Shown here one piece after another: positions 16,013-24,930 of a DNA stretch of 64,000 bases; within the stretch, counting starts at the first letter, position 1, and every line of letters begins with the position of its first letter. This DNA is from an uncultured Clostridia bacterium (GTDB lineage Bacteria; Bacillota; Clostridia; Oscillospirales; CAG-272). The notes under the pieces are model-generated. The model was not told the DNA's origin. It saw only the letters and a program-made list of their open reading frames with translations, and ran no database searches. Both the position numbers and the translations under genes were made by a program. The DNA is taken from assembly GCA_944392615.1 (NCBI GenBank), contig CALXXF010000002.1, forward strand, positions 1-64,000. The letters are read 5' to 3'.

Positions 16013-17236
16013 CTACACTACCTGATATATGTGAAATTTCAGGTATTCGGTCTCAGGAACGCAGGGAAGTATCGGATGATCGCACGCTTGCTTCCTTATT
16101 TCCACCTCGCGCAAAGATACAGCCGCATCCTTTGCCGCGGCGAGCAGCATGCCTGAAAATGACTCCTTTTCCATAAAATGAGAACATGAGCAGGTGGCAA
16201 GAAATCCACCGCGCGGCAGCGCTTTCATTGCGCGGAAATTGATATCCTTGTATCCGCGGTAAGCAAAGGAAGCTGTTTTCTTTGATTTTGTGAAAGCGGG
16301 CGGGTCAAGTATTATCATGTCATACGGCTTTCTTCCGCTTGCGGCAAGCTCTGTGAGATAATCGAACACATCTGCGTTTACGAAATCAATTTTTGAGTCA
16401 AGATGATTCAGTCTGGCGTTTTTTTCCGCACATGCAAGTGCGTCTGATGAAATATCCACCGCAGTTACCGATTCTGCTCCTGAATTTGCTGCGTTGAGTG
16501 CAAATGAACCTGTATGCGTGAAACAGTCCAGCACTCTTTTGCCCTGTGCAATGGAGGCTACGACCCGGCGATTGTATTTCTGGTCCAAAAAAAATCCGGT
16601 TTTCTGACCGTTTTCTATATCTACATGGTATTTTATCCCGTTTTCCGATATTATTACGTCGCATGAGGGGGCACAGCTTCCTTTGTGTAAAAACCATCCT
16701 TTACTCTGCATAAGACCCTCTTTTTCACGCACTGCAATATCGTTGCGCTCATATATGCCTTCACAGTGTATGTCATTTTCCTCAAGGGTTTCCATAATCA
16801 GGGGAAACAGCATGGGTTTTATTTTTTCTATTCCGAATGATGTGATTTGGGTCACGAGAATGTTCTCAAATCTGTCAACTACCAGACCGGGGAACCTGTC
16901 CGCTTCTCCGAAAATAAGGCGGCAACAGTTGATATCGCTACCCATTACGCTCTTTCTGTAATCTATCGAATATTTTATTCTCCGTCTGAAAAAATCCGCA
17001 TCAAAGCGGTCATTGGCGTTGTCCGAAATAATCCTCACTCTTATTTTGGACTTTTCGCTGTAAAATCCCGTGCCCATGTACGTGTTTTTATGCATAACAT
17101 CTACGATATCTCCGTTTTCAGGCGCTCCGCTGACCTCTGACACCTCGGTATCATAGACCCAGACGTGCCCTCTTGAAAGGGCTACGGCTCCTTTTCCGGT
17201 TATCGATATCCTTGGATATATCCTGTTTGTCTTCAT
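16013..17236 (-). CDS. RlmI-type 23S rRNA cytosine-C5 methyltransferase
   Basis: A 407-residue protein. Residues 1-75 form a PUA-like RNA-binding domain (GHVWVYDTEV, GDIVDV). A linker region (about 90-190) follows, then a class I methyltransferase fold with the SAM loop VLDCFTHTGSF at 235-245, the acidic AVDIS strand near 260, LDPPAF at 310-315 and a CSC motif at 349-351 that supplies the catalytic Cys. The family methylates C5 of a cytosine in 23S rRNA (position 1962 in E. coli). The exact target here is inferred. The gene is monocistronic. Confidence 0.9.
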   Translation of the reverse strand: MKTNRIYPRISITGKGAVALSRGHVWVYDTEVSEVSGAPENGDIVDVMHKNTYMGTGFYSEKSKIRVRIISDNANDRFDADFFRRRIKYSIDYRKSVMGSDINCCRLIFGEADRFPGLVVDRFENILVTQITSFGIEKIKPMLFPLIMETLEENDIHCEGIYERNDIAVREKEGLMQSKGWFLHKGSCAPSCDVIISENGIKYHVDIENGQKTGFFLDQKYNRRVVASIAQGKRVLDCFTHTGSFALNAANSGAESVTAVDISSDALACAEKNARLNHLDSKIDFVNADVFDYLTELAASGRKPYDMIILDPPAFTKSKKTASFAYRGYKDINFRAMKALPRGGFLATCSCSHFMEKESFSGMLLAAAKDAAVSLREVEIRKQACDHPILPCVPETEYLKFHIYQVV

Positions 17237-17270
17237 TTTTCACTCCGTATTCTCATATCGGTCAAATCCG

Positions 17271-17299
17271 ATTATACTTCTACAAGCAAAAAAAATCAA
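17271..17299 (-). promoter_or_regulatory. Promoter of the rRNA methyltransferase gene
   Basis: Minus strand TTGATT, 17-base spacer, TATAAT, 35 bases before the ATG. Confidence 0.65.
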
Positions 17300-17482
17300 G
17301 TGCAAACCCGCACATAAAAGCAGCGGTGCGGGATTTATTACTGCTTTTGCATGTTTTGTATCAGAAAAAATAATTCAAATTTATGATGGCTCGGATTTAT
17401 TTCGGAATTAAATACTGGTGAAAAAAGTGATTTTTGAGATCAGTATAACCGAAACAGTGCTCTTTTTCATATATTCACCAAA

Positions 17483-17516
17483 ACATATACGTAAAAATAA
17501 CATATACGTAAAAATA
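17483..17516. repeat. Tandem 17-base repeat upstream of the YwlG-like gene
   Basis: ACATATACGTAAAAATA occurs twice without a gap, 14 bases upstream of the -35 box at 17530. Its position would suit a regulator site. Confidence 0.9.
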
Positions 17517-17529
17517 CAGCTATTTGCTA

Positions 17530-17558
17530 TTGATAAATCAATGAAAACGTGATAGAAT
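17530..17558 (+). promoter_or_regulatory. Promoter of the YwlG-like gene
   Basis: TTGATA, 17-base spacer, TAGAAT on the plus strand. Transcription would start about 65 bases before the start codon. Confidence 0.65.
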
Positions 17559-17630
17559 AAAGGCGTTTGAGCTTTTTTATATAACTTTTAATATAACTTT
17601 CAGCTGTATTGCTTCCGAGGTGTGTATCAT

Positions 17631-18173
17631 TTGGGAATTTTAGCTATTGAAGCCGCCAATGCGGCACGCGAGCTTATCGCCGTGGCTCGCCTTAAAAGAA
17701 ATGACATAGTTGTGATAGGGTGCTCGTCAAGCGAGATATCCGGGGTATCTATAGGTAAGGGCTCTGATTTTGAGGCTGCACGTGAGGTCTTCGACGCATT
17801 ATATGCTGTGTTCCGTGAAAGCGGGATATACATCGCAGCCCAGTGCTGTGAACATCTCAACCGCGCCATTGTTGTGGAAAAGGATGCGGTTCCCGGAATT
17901 CCTGTAGTGAATGTCGTGCCGGCAATAAAGGCGGGCGGTTCGTTCGCAGTCTGCGCGTACAGGAGTTTTGAGAATCCTGTCGTGACAGAGGGAATTAAAG
18001 CCGATGCAGGAATCGATATAGGCGGCACTCTTATAGGCATGCACCTTAAGGAAGTCGCCGTGCCGCTAAGGTTGACAGTGAAGTATATAGGAAAGGCGTC
18101 TGTTTCTGCCGCAAGGACAAGACCGAAATTTATAGGCGGACAGAGGGCATTGTACGATCCGGAGCTCATGTGA
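17631..18173 (+). CDS. YwlG / DUF436 (TIGR01440) family protein
   Basis: About 180 residues of the DUF436 family: the IVVIGCSSSEISG strand, AAQCCEHLNRA with paired Cys and His, the VVNVVPAIKAGGSF segment, DIGGTLIGMHL and the C-terminal RPKFIGGQRALYDP. Function is unknown; the conserved Cys-Cys-Glu-His cluster suggests a metal or catalytic site. GAGGTG at 17617-17622 is ideally spaced for the TTG at 17631. The GTG at 17622 overlaps that ribosome site, so the shorter form is preferred. Confidence 0.85.
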   Translation: MGILAIEAANAARELIAVARLKRNDIVVIGCSSSEISGVSIGKGSDFEAAREVFDALYAVFRESGIYIAAQCCEHLNRAIVVEKDAVPGIPVVNVVPAIKAGGSFAVCAYRSFENPVVTEGIKADAGIDIGGTLIGMHLKEVAVPLRLTVKYIGKASVSAARTRPKFIGGQRALYDPELM

Positions 18174-18368
18174 AGAAAAAAGAACATTCTTTTCAGGTCC
18201 GGATGACACACATCACTTCAATTATTCTGAATAATGTGCGTTGACGGGGCGCATGGCGGCGCCGGGGAATTTCCGGATTTTTAATGGGCAGTCATACTTT
18301 TCTGTCTTGCCGTAGTTTATGCGGACAGGCTGCGGTCAATTTGTAATACATAAAGCAGGGTATGCAAA

Positions 18369-19046
18369 ATGAATTATTTGTTTATAGACACGGAGTGCGC
18401 CAATCCAAAGTACGGCTCTATTTGTACCTTTGGATATTTCATGACCGATGAGAATTTTGTAAAGATAGAGAGTGAAGATATACTCATGAATCCGGAAACG
18501 GAGTATGACCCATATGTCGCACGTAACATACTGCGCTACTCCCTGAGCGAGTTGGATTCGAATATGCCTTTTCCGTGCTATTATGACAGGATAAAGGAAT
18601 TACTCTGCAGAAAGCAAACCCTCGTTTTCGGCTTTTCACTGTCAAATGACATACGTTTTCTGAACGAGACATGCATGCGGTACAGGCTTCCGAGTATAAA
18701 CTGCGGTTTTTACGATGTTCAGAAGATCTTTTCTGAATACACGCACAGCAAAAACGAGGTAAGTATAGAAAAGGCCGTAAAAAGCCTTGATATAAACGTA
18801 AAAACCCTCGCGCACAGGAGCGATGAGGATGCAAGAGCTTCTATGGAAATCGCAAAGGCAATATGCGTGCGCACCGGGCTTTCATTGCCCGGATTGGTTA
18901 AAAAGCTCCCTTCGTGTTCCGGAAACAACAAAAACTTTGTCGAGAGCTGGAACGTTGAAAACAGCCGCAAGATAGACCATATTACAGAGCACAACAGACG
19001 ACTTCTCAAATACAGGAATAAAGAGCAAGCGAAGCACGTCGGATGA
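18369..19046 (+). CDS. DEDDh-type 3'-5' exonuclease (DnaQ/RNase T fold)
   Basis: A 225-residue protein. The Exo I motif FIDTE gives Asp 7 and Glu 9. Exo II lies in GFSLSNDIRFL with Asp 94. The Exo III element AHRSDEDA gives His 149 and Asp 154. This is the full DEDDh active-site set, so the protein should degrade DNA or RNA from the 3' end. A basic tail of 60 residues follows the fold. Compared with DnaQ it stands alone, without a polymerase gene nearby, and its substrate is unknown. The terminator stem begins inside the last codons. Confidence 0.82.
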   Translation: MNYLFIDTECANPKYGSICTFGYFMTDENFVKIESEDILMNPETEYDPYVARNILRYSLSELDSNMPFPCYYDRIKELLCRKQTLVFGFSLSNDIRFLNETCMRYRLPSINCGFYDVQKIFSEYTHSKNEVSIEKAVKSLDINVKTLAHRSDEDARASMEIAKAICVRTGLSLPGLVKKLPSCSGNNKNFVESWNVENSRKIDHITEHNRRLLKYRNKEQAKHVG

Positions 19047-19060
19047 CTGCTTCGCTTTTT
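19027..19060 (+). terminator. Terminator overlapping the exonuclease stop codon
   Basis: AAGCGAAGCA (inside the coding end) pairs with TGCTTCGCTT after an 11-base loop that contains the stop codon, followed by a T-run. Confidence 0.8.
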
Positions 19061-19392
19061 GAAGGCGCAGACAGACAGTGTGTGAAGTCTGACTTGCATA
19101 CCGAAAGGTAATGCGGCAACGGATCCTGTCCGCCTGATAAAACGATGGGACCTGCCTGGTATTCCTAACTCTTTTTTACTTCTCCATGATTTTCAGTAGC
19201 TGTGTAGGGTCACGATGTCGGCAGGTAGAAGGACAAAGAGTAGGTCTGCTTTTTTACATGAAACAAATATTCACAATATGCGGAATATACGGAATATTTA
19301 TTCATTGGTCGCCATAGGGCACAGAAAAGGCTCATTTGTAAGATTTATATAAAATTCCTGCAAAAAAGCCCGTAAAATAGTTATTGGGCATA
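19061..19392 (+). other. Structured-looking region upstream of the argG promoter
   Basis: Bases 19095-19260 contain several self-complementary segments: TGCATACC-GAAA-GGTAATGC, GGATCCTGTCC, ACCTGCC with GGCAGGT, and CCTAACTCTTT with AAAGAGTAGG. A T6 run closes the block at 19250-19255. The last two pairings cross, so they would form a pseudoknot or be alternatives. No known ncRNA class is recognised, and the conserved T-box sequence is absent. Confidence 0.35.
19291..19304. promoter_or_regulatory. Putative ARG box (ArgR/AhrC operator)
   Basis: GGAATATTTATTCA matches the ARG-box pattern TGAATWWWWATTCA at 13 of 14 positions. It lies about 90 bases upstream of the argG -35 box. A weaker relative, TGCATATAAAATGA, lies at 19424-19437 directly after the -10 box. 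No argR gene is in the window. Confidence 0.5.
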
Positions 19393-19421
19393 TTGACAAC
19401 CACATTTATGAGTGATATAAT
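19393..19421 (+). promoter_or_regulatory. Promoter of the arginine cluster
   Basis: A perfect TTGACA and TATAAT pair with a 17-base spacer, about 110 bases before the argG ATG. Confidence 0.85.
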
Positions 19422-19529
19422 TTTGCATATAAAATGAATGCTGAACGGATTGTATTCTGATTTGACGGCGTCGGATCGTCGGTTTTAAATTCCGCCGGCA
19501 GAGAAATTTTTCTGAAAGGAAATTACAAA

Positions 19530-20762
19530 ATGAAGAAAGATATCAAAAAGGTTGTTCTTGCATACTCCGGTGGTCTTGATACTTCGATAATAATACCATG
19601 GTTAAAAGAAAATTATAACAACTGCGAGGTAATTGCCGTATCTGCCGATGTTGGACAGGGAACAGAGCTTGACGGGCTTGAGGAAAAGGCGATAAAAACC
19701 GGGGCTTCAAAGCTCTATATACTCGATCTGAAAAAGGATTTTGTAGAGGACTACATATATCCGACTCTTAAAGCCGGCGCAGTTTATGAAGGGGATTACC
19801 TTCTCGGCACGTCATTCGCAAGACCTATAATAGCAAAGAGAATTGTTGAAATCGCCCAGAGCGAGGGCGCCGATGCCATCTGTCACGGATGCACCGGAAA
19901 GGGCAACGATCAGGTAAGATTTGAGCTTACAATAAAGGCTTTTGCACCCGATGTGGCAATAATAGCTCCATGGCGCGAGTGGAATATAAAATCGAGAGAA
20001 GAAGAAATCGAGTACGCCGAGGCTCACAACATTCCGCTCAAAATAAACAGGCAGACGAATTATTCCAAGGATAAAAATCTTTGGCACCTTTCTCACGAGG
20101 GGCTTGATCTTGAAGACCCGGCAAACGAGCCGCAGTACGACAAGCCAGGTTTTCTTGAAATGGGCGTTTCACCGGAGGCTGCTCCCGATAAGCCCACGTA
20201 TGTTACAATTCATTTTGAAAAGGGAACTCCTACCGCTATAGACGGGGAGAAGCTTGATCCTGTGGCTCTTGTGGAAAAGCTCAATGCGCTCGGAGGTGCA
20301 AACGGTATAGGACTTGCCGATATAGTTGAAAACCGGCTTGTAGGCATGAAATCGAGAGGAGTTTACGAGACTCCCGGCGGTACAATACTTTACAGAGCGC
20401 ACAAAGTGCTTGAAACAATAACACTTGACCGCGATACCGCTCATTACAAAGCGCTTGTTGCCGAGAAGTATGCTGAGCTTGTTTATTACGGACAGTGGTT
20501 CACACCGTTGAGAGAGGCTCTTGACGCTTTTGTTGAATCTACACAGTCGACGGTGACAGGCGATGTCAAGCTCAAACTTTACAAGGGCAACATCATAAAC
20601 GCCGGCGTCACGTCGCCATATTCTCTGTACGACCCCGAGATAGCTACTTTCGATGAGGACAATGTATATAATCAGGCTGACAGCGCCGGATTCATAAACC
20701 TGTTCGGTCTTCCTATCAAGGTCCGTGCAAAGATGACTGCAAAGACCGGCGGAATAAAGTAA
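19530..20762 (+). CDS. argG: Argininosuccinate synthase
   Basis: 410 residues, the normal size. The ATP-binding PP-loop AYSGGLDTS is at 11-19. Other family elements include [31 protein letters not shown] and the C-terminal [16 protein letters not shown]. The enzyme joins citrulline and aspartate at the cost of ATP in the cytoplasm, the penultimate step of arginine synthesis. GAAAGGAAA precedes the ATG. It is the first gene of the cluster, 146 bases before argH. Confidence 0.97.
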   Translation: MKKDIKKVVLAYSGGLDTSIIIPWLKENYNNCEVIAVSADVGQGTELDGLEEKAIKTGASKLYILDLKKDFVEDYIYPTLKAGAVYEGDYLLGTSFARPIIAKRIVEIAQSEGADAICHGCTGKGNDQVRFELTIKAFAPDVAIIAPWREWNIKSREEEIEYAEAHNIPLKINRQTNYSKDKNLWHLSHEGLDLEDPANEPQYDKPGFLEMGVSPEAAPDKPTYVTIHFEKGTPTAIDGEKLDPVALVEKLNALGGANGIGLADIVENRLVGMKSRGVYETPGGTILYRAHKVLETITLDRDTAHYKALVAEKYAELVYYGQWFTPLREALDAFVESTQSTVTGDVKLKLYKGNIINAGVTSPYSLYDPEIATFDEDNVYNQADSAGFINLFGLPIKVRAKMTAKTGGIK

Positions 20763-20823
20763 TGCTCGTGCAGCGTCGCTGCGTCGCGTCACGCCTTATT
20801 TTCGGAGTTCTTTGATTTTTTGT

Positions 20824-20853
20824 GCAACGGCAACAGCACGCTGTTGCCGTTGC
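20824..20853. other. Perfect hairpin between argG and argH
   Basis: GCAACGGCAACAG pairs over 13 bases with CTGTTGCCGTTGC around a CACG loop. No T-run follows on the plus strand, so it is more likely an mRNA stability or processing element than a terminator. Confidence 0.6.
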
Positions 20854-20908
20854 TACGTTATCTGTGTAATCATAAAGAGCAAAATCGGTATAAAAAGAGG
20901 AATCGCTT

Positions 20909-22297
20909 ATGGAAAAAATGTGGACAGGCAGAACCGACGGAAAGGTAAACAAAGCCGCTGATGATTTCAATTCCTCCATCTCCTTTGACAGCAGAATGTA
21001 CAGGCAGGATATTTCAGGCTCACTTGCACATGCTGCAATGCTCTGTCATCAGGGAATTATTACAGAGGAGGATTATTCACGCATAACTGAGGGTCTTACT
21101 TCCATACTTTCCGAACTTGACGACGGGACACTCGCCATCGACCGTGATTGTGAAGATATACATATGTTTATTGAGGCCGCGCTTACTGCGCGTATAGGGG
21201 ACAGCGGAAAAAAGCTGCATACAGCCAGAAGCCGGAATGACCAGGTTGCCCTCGACCTTCGCCTCTATCTGAGGGAAAAATGCGATGTCATTGTAAATAT
21301 GCTCACAGAGCTTGTCAGGGTCATATGCAGAAAGGCCCGCTCTTCAAGCGATGCGATAATGCCGGGATACACTCATTTGCAAAGGGCACAGCCTGTCACC
21401 TTTGCTCACCATATAATGGCGTATGCAATGATGTTTTCAAGAGATGTGACACGCATCAGAGACGCAAGGGCAAGGATGAATTTTTCGCCTCTCGGCAGCT
21501 GTGCTCTTGCCGGTACAACATACAATACCGACAGGGAAATGACCGCCAGACAACTGGGGTTTGACGGCATATGTGAAAACAGCATCGACGGAGTTTCTGA
21601 CAGGGACTACTGCATAGAGCTTCTGAGCGCACTGTCGCTGATAATGATGCATCTCTCTCGCTTTTCCGAGGAAATAATACTCTGGTCGTCGTGGGAATTC
21701 CGCTTTGTTGAGCTTGATGATGCTTATACTACCGGGTCGAGCATTATGCCTCAGAAAAAAAATTCCGATATGGCTGAGCTTTGCCGGGGTAAAAGCGGGC
21801 GCGTATACGGTGACCTTGTCTCGCTTCTCACGATGCTTAAAGGGCTCCCGCTTGCATACAACAAGGATATGCAGGAGGACAAGGAAGCTGTTTTTGACGG
21901 CGTTGACACCGTAATGGCATGTCTTGAGGTCTTCACACCTATGATAGATACTATGCGAATAAACCGCACGGCAATGCTAAAAGCGGCGCAGGAAGGATTT
22001 ATAAATGCAACCGATCTCGCCGACTATATTGCAAAAAAAGGTATGCCTTTCAGAAGCGCATACAAGCTCGTCGGCCAGATAGTAAGATATTGTATAGAAA
22101 ACAACAAAGTTCTTGAAGACATGAGCATTGAAGAGTACAGAAATTTCTCGCCTGTGTTTGATGAGGAGCTTTATGAAGATATATCCCTTGAGGCGTGTGT
22201 GGCAAAGAGATGCTCAACCGGAGGAACGGCTCCGTCTTCGCTTGAAAGACAAATCGGATATATACAAAATCTGCTCGGCTTTAGTGCGGCAGAGTAA
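20909..22297 (+). CDS. argH: Argininosuccinate lyase
   Basis: 462 residues, with the fumarase/aspartase superfamily signature GSSIMPQKKN at 276-285, whose Ser is the catalytic base. The SRNDQVALDLRLY element and the GYTHLQRAQP segment with His 156 are also present. The enzyme splits argininosuccinate into arginine and fumarate. AAAGAGGAA lies before the ATG. It probably shares the argG transcript. Confidence 0.97.
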   Translation: MEKMWTGRTDGKVNKAADDFNSSISFDSRMYRQDISGSLAHAAMLCHQGIITEEDYSRITEGLTSILSELDDGTLAIDRDCEDIHMFIEAALTARIGDSGKKLHTARSRNDQVALDLRLYLREKCDVIVNMLTELVRVICRKARSSSDAIMPGYTHLQRAQPVTFAHHIMAYAMMFSRDVTRIRDARARMNFSPLGSCALAGTTYNTDREMTARQLGFDGICENSIDGVSDRDYCIELLSALSLIMMHLSRFSEEIILWSSWEFRFVELDDAYTTGSSIMPQKKNSDMAELCRGKSGRVYGDLVSLLTMLKGLPLAYNKDMQEDKEAVFDGVDTVMACLEVFTPMIDTMRINRTAMLKAAQEGFINATDLADYIAKKGMPFRSAYKLVGQIVRYCIENNKVLEDMSIEEYRNFSPVFDEELYEDISLEACVAKRCSTGGTAPSSLERQIGYIQNLLGFSAAE

Positions 22298-22623
22298 GGT
22301 GGCTTGAAAACTACCCAAACTACTTGAGAGCGTTTTTCATATGTCCTGTTGCTGAATGTCCTGTTCGGAGTTATTAAGCCGAACATGACCTTGTTTCATG
22401 GCAGCACAGAAATGGCGGTTATTTTTGCGGTTTTCTGCTTCTATCCGGAAGAAAAATGTTATTTACGGTTACATACAACAGGCTGTTTTCTCAAAGCGTC
22501 CACTATACAGAATTAAATTTGTCAAGACTGGTCAATGCTGTTTTGAAAGGAATATCAACCCGGTTCAGATGCCGCTTACTTTCGGGAAAAATAACGGCAT
22601 ATACGTGGTTTTAGGTCGGCTTT
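22298..22623 (+). other. Intergenic region between argH and argC
   Basis: No gene is visible. A weak inverted repeat (TGTTCGG with CCGAACA near 22358-22384) could partly terminate or process the transcript. I see no convincing promoter, so argC may depend on read-through. Confidence 0.4.
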
Positions 22624-23553
22624 ATGAAAAAAAAGGTTTTTATAGACGGAAGAGAAGGCACAACTGGGTTGAGAATCTACGACCGACTTGCTGTGCGTGA
22701 GGATATCGAACTCATTGTTCTTCCGGAAAACGAGCGCAAGTCATACGCAGCGCGCAAGAACGCTATAAACTCTTCCGCACTTTCATTTCTTTGTCTTCCG
22801 GACGATGCTGCGAGAGAGTCTGTCGAAATGTGCGAAAATCCCGATACGGTTATAATAGATACGTCAACAGCGCACAGAACGGACGAACGTTTTGTGTACG
22901 GATTTCCGGAGCTGTCAGAAAGTCAGGCACGTGCTGTCGCGTCATCAAAGCGAATAGCGGTGCCGGGATGTCATGCATGTGGTTTTATAGCCCTTGTAAA
23001 GCCTCTTGCGGATGCCGGGATCATATCGAAGAGCGCTCATATTTCATGTTTTTCGCTTACCGGTTACAGCGGCGGTGGAAAGAAAACCATAGCTCAGTAT
23101 AACGCTCCTGAAAGAGACCCGCTGCTGTCAAGCGCGCGTCAGTATGCCCTTACACAGAATCACAAGCATCTGAAAGAAATGAAGTATGTTTGCGATCTGG
23201 AATACGCCCCGGTGTTTTGTCCTGTAATATGCGATTTTTACAGCGGTATGGAGGTTACGGTCCCGCTTTTCGCAAGCGATATAGCCGGAACCAGGAGTGA
23301 CATAGAGAATATCTACGCTCAGAAGTATGCTTCAGAAATTGTCAGGTATGAGAAGGAGGCATCTGAGGGCGGATACGCGGCGGCAACGGCATTTTCCGGC
23401 AAAGATTCAATGCAGATTACCGTGCACGGCAACGATGAGAGGATTATTCTTGTTGCGCGATACGACAATCTCGGCAAGGGAGCATCAGGAGCTGCTGTTG
23501 AATGTATGAATATGGTGTTCGGTGCAGAGCCGGTCATGGGACTTTGTCTGTAA
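22624..23553 (+). CDS. argC: N-acetyl-gamma-glutamyl-phosphate reductase, short (type 2) form
   Basis: 309 residues, which fits the shorter type 2 AGPR family rather than the usual 340-350-residue form. The N-terminal FIDGREGTTGLRI loop binds NADP, and the PGCHACGF motif supplies the catalytic Cys 116. The enzyme reduces acetylglutamyl phosphate to the semialdehyde. The start ATG is followed by a run of Lys codons; the upstream ribosome site is weak (TTTAGGTCGG). The type 2 form is best known from Proteobacteria but also occurs in Clostridia. Confidence 0.93.
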   Translation: MKKKVFIDGREGTTGLRIYDRLAVREDIELIVLPENERKSYAARKNAINSSALSFLCLPDDAARESVEMCENPDTVIIDTSTAHRTDERFVYGFPELSESQARAVASSKRIAVPGCHACGFIALVKPLADAGIISKSAHISCFSLTGYSGGGKKTIAQYNAPERDPLLSSARQYALTQNHKHLKEMKYVCDLEYAPVFCPVICDFYSGMEVTVPLFASDIAGTRSDIENIYAQKYASEIVRYEKEASEGGYAAATAFSGKDSMQITVHGNDERIILVARYDNLGKGASGAAVECMNMVFGAEPVMGLCL

Positions 23554-23694
23554 ATGTCTTTTATGCAGTGTTGGCTCCTCTGGAACCTGTTTGCGCCTGT
23601 AGATCGCGCATTTGAAGATGTTACGTATAAACAAAAATTTTGTAAAACCAATACGATTTTATAAATCTAATACATTAAGAAAGAATGACAAGCT

Positions 23695-24906
23695 ATGGAA
23701 TTTATTGAAGGAAGCGTATGCGCTGCAAGAGGATTCAGCGCAAGCGGTGTACATTGCGGTATAAGGAAGAACAGAACAAAGCCTGATCTCGCCTTGATAG
23801 TAAGTGAAACAACAGCTTCAGCTGCTGCTGTATATACTAAAAATCTTGTGAAGGGCGCGCCTATATCTGTTACAAAAAAGAACATATCTGACGGAAAGGC
23901 ACGCGCGATGATATGTAACAGCGGAAACGCCAACACATGCAATGCCGACGGGCTCGAAATCGCAGAGAAAATGTGCTCCCTGGTTGAAAGGTACGCCGGA
24001 ATTCCGGCAAAAGACGTGATTGTTGCGTCTACCGGAGTTATAGGCCAGCCTCTGAACGTGTCTGTAATAGAAGGGGGGATGAGCGCTCTTGTTTCGGGAC
24101 TTTCCGCAAATGCCGATATAGCCGCTGAGGCTATTATGACTACGGACACAAAGCGGAAGGAAGCCGCAGTTTCATTCATGATAGGAGACAAGGAGTGCAG
24201 GATAGGAGGTATTGCCAAGGGTTCAGGGATGATACATCCGAACATGGCAACAATGCTTGTTTTTATCACGTCCGATGTTGCAATAAGTCCAGAAATGCTT
24301 TCGCTTGCACTTTCCGAAGATGTTAAAGATTCCTTCAATATGATAAGTGTTGACGGAGATACATCTACAAACGACATGGTGTCTGTTCTTTCCAACGGCA
24401 TGGCAGGCAACAGACCTATCACAGGCAGGGGCGAGGATTTCGATGTTTTCTGCAAAGCACTCTCGTTGATAACAAAAAACTTGTGCCGCAAGATAGCTGC
24501 AGACGGGGAAGGAGCAACACGTCTTATTGAATGCAGACTTGCCGGAGCATCCGACGAGCAGAGCGCCAGAACAGCTGCAAGAGCGGTTGTGTCGTCCTCT
24601 CTTGTAAAAGCAGCCATGTTCGGCTCTGACGCAAACTGGGGCAGGGTGCTCTGCGCTATAGGATACAGCGGCATTGACACCGATCCTGAAAAAATAGACG
24701 TGAGCTTTGAATCTGCAAACGGTAGAATTGAGGTGTGCCGCAATGGTTCGGGCGTAGATTTTTCTGAGGAGATTGCCAAAAAAATACTTACGTCTGATGA
24801 GGTAGTCATTGATGTGTCGCTCAACGCAGGAAATTCCTGCGCCGTTGCATGGGGATGCGACCTGACATATGATTATGTGAAGATAAACGGAGATTACAGG
24901 ACTTGA
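23695..24906 (+). CDS. argJ: Glutamate N-acetyltransferase / amino-acid acetyltransferase
   Basis: 403 residues. The self-cleavage element KGSGMIHPNMATML carries the nucleophile Thr 186, which becomes the new N-terminus of the beta chain. TTDTKRK and the C-terminal GSDANWGRVLCAIGYSG are family hallmarks. ArgJ transfers acetyl from acetylornithine to glutamate, closing the cycle, so no separate acetylornithine deacetylase is needed. Whether it is also able to use acetyl-CoA is unknown. The ATG has only a weak ribosome site (AAGAAAG). argB follows after 24 bases. Confidence 0.96.
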   Translation: MEFIEGSVCAARGFSASGVHCGIRKNRTKPDLALIVSETTASAAAVYTKNLVKGAPISVTKKNISDGKARAMICNSGNANTCNADGLEIAEKMCSLVERYAGIPAKDVIVASTGVIGQPLNVSVIEGGMSALVSGLSANADIAAEAIMTTDTKRKEAAVSFMIGDKECRIGGIAKGSGMIHPNMATMLVFITSDVAISPEMLSLALSEDVKDSFNMISVDGDTSTNDMVSVLSNGMAGNRPITGRGEDFDVFCKALSLITKNLCRKIAADGEGATRLIECRLAGASDEQSARTAARAVVSSSLVKAAMFGSDANWGRVLCAIGYSGIDTDPEKIDVSFESANGRIEVCRNGSGVDFSEEIAKKILTSDEVVIDVSLNAGNSCAVAWGCDLTYDYVKINGDYRT

Positions 24907-24930
24907 CGTTAATACGGAGGAACTATCGGC

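Larger units (their letters stand above)
17237..17630. other. Divergent promoter region between the methyltransferase and the YwlG-like gene
   Basis: This region contains one promoter for each gene and a 17-base tandem repeat, listed separately. There is no coding frame of interest. Confidence 0.6.

Noticed and set aside
19061-19392. T-box riboswitch for arginine before argG
   Set aside because: There is no GGTGGNACCGCG-like antiterminator sequence, and the block lies upstream of the promoter.
23667-24824. A 385-codon open frame antisense to argJ
   Set aside because: It lies wholly opposite a certain gene, is Ser/Pro/Ala-rich with no domain signature, and has no ribosome site. It is a mirror frame of codon usage.
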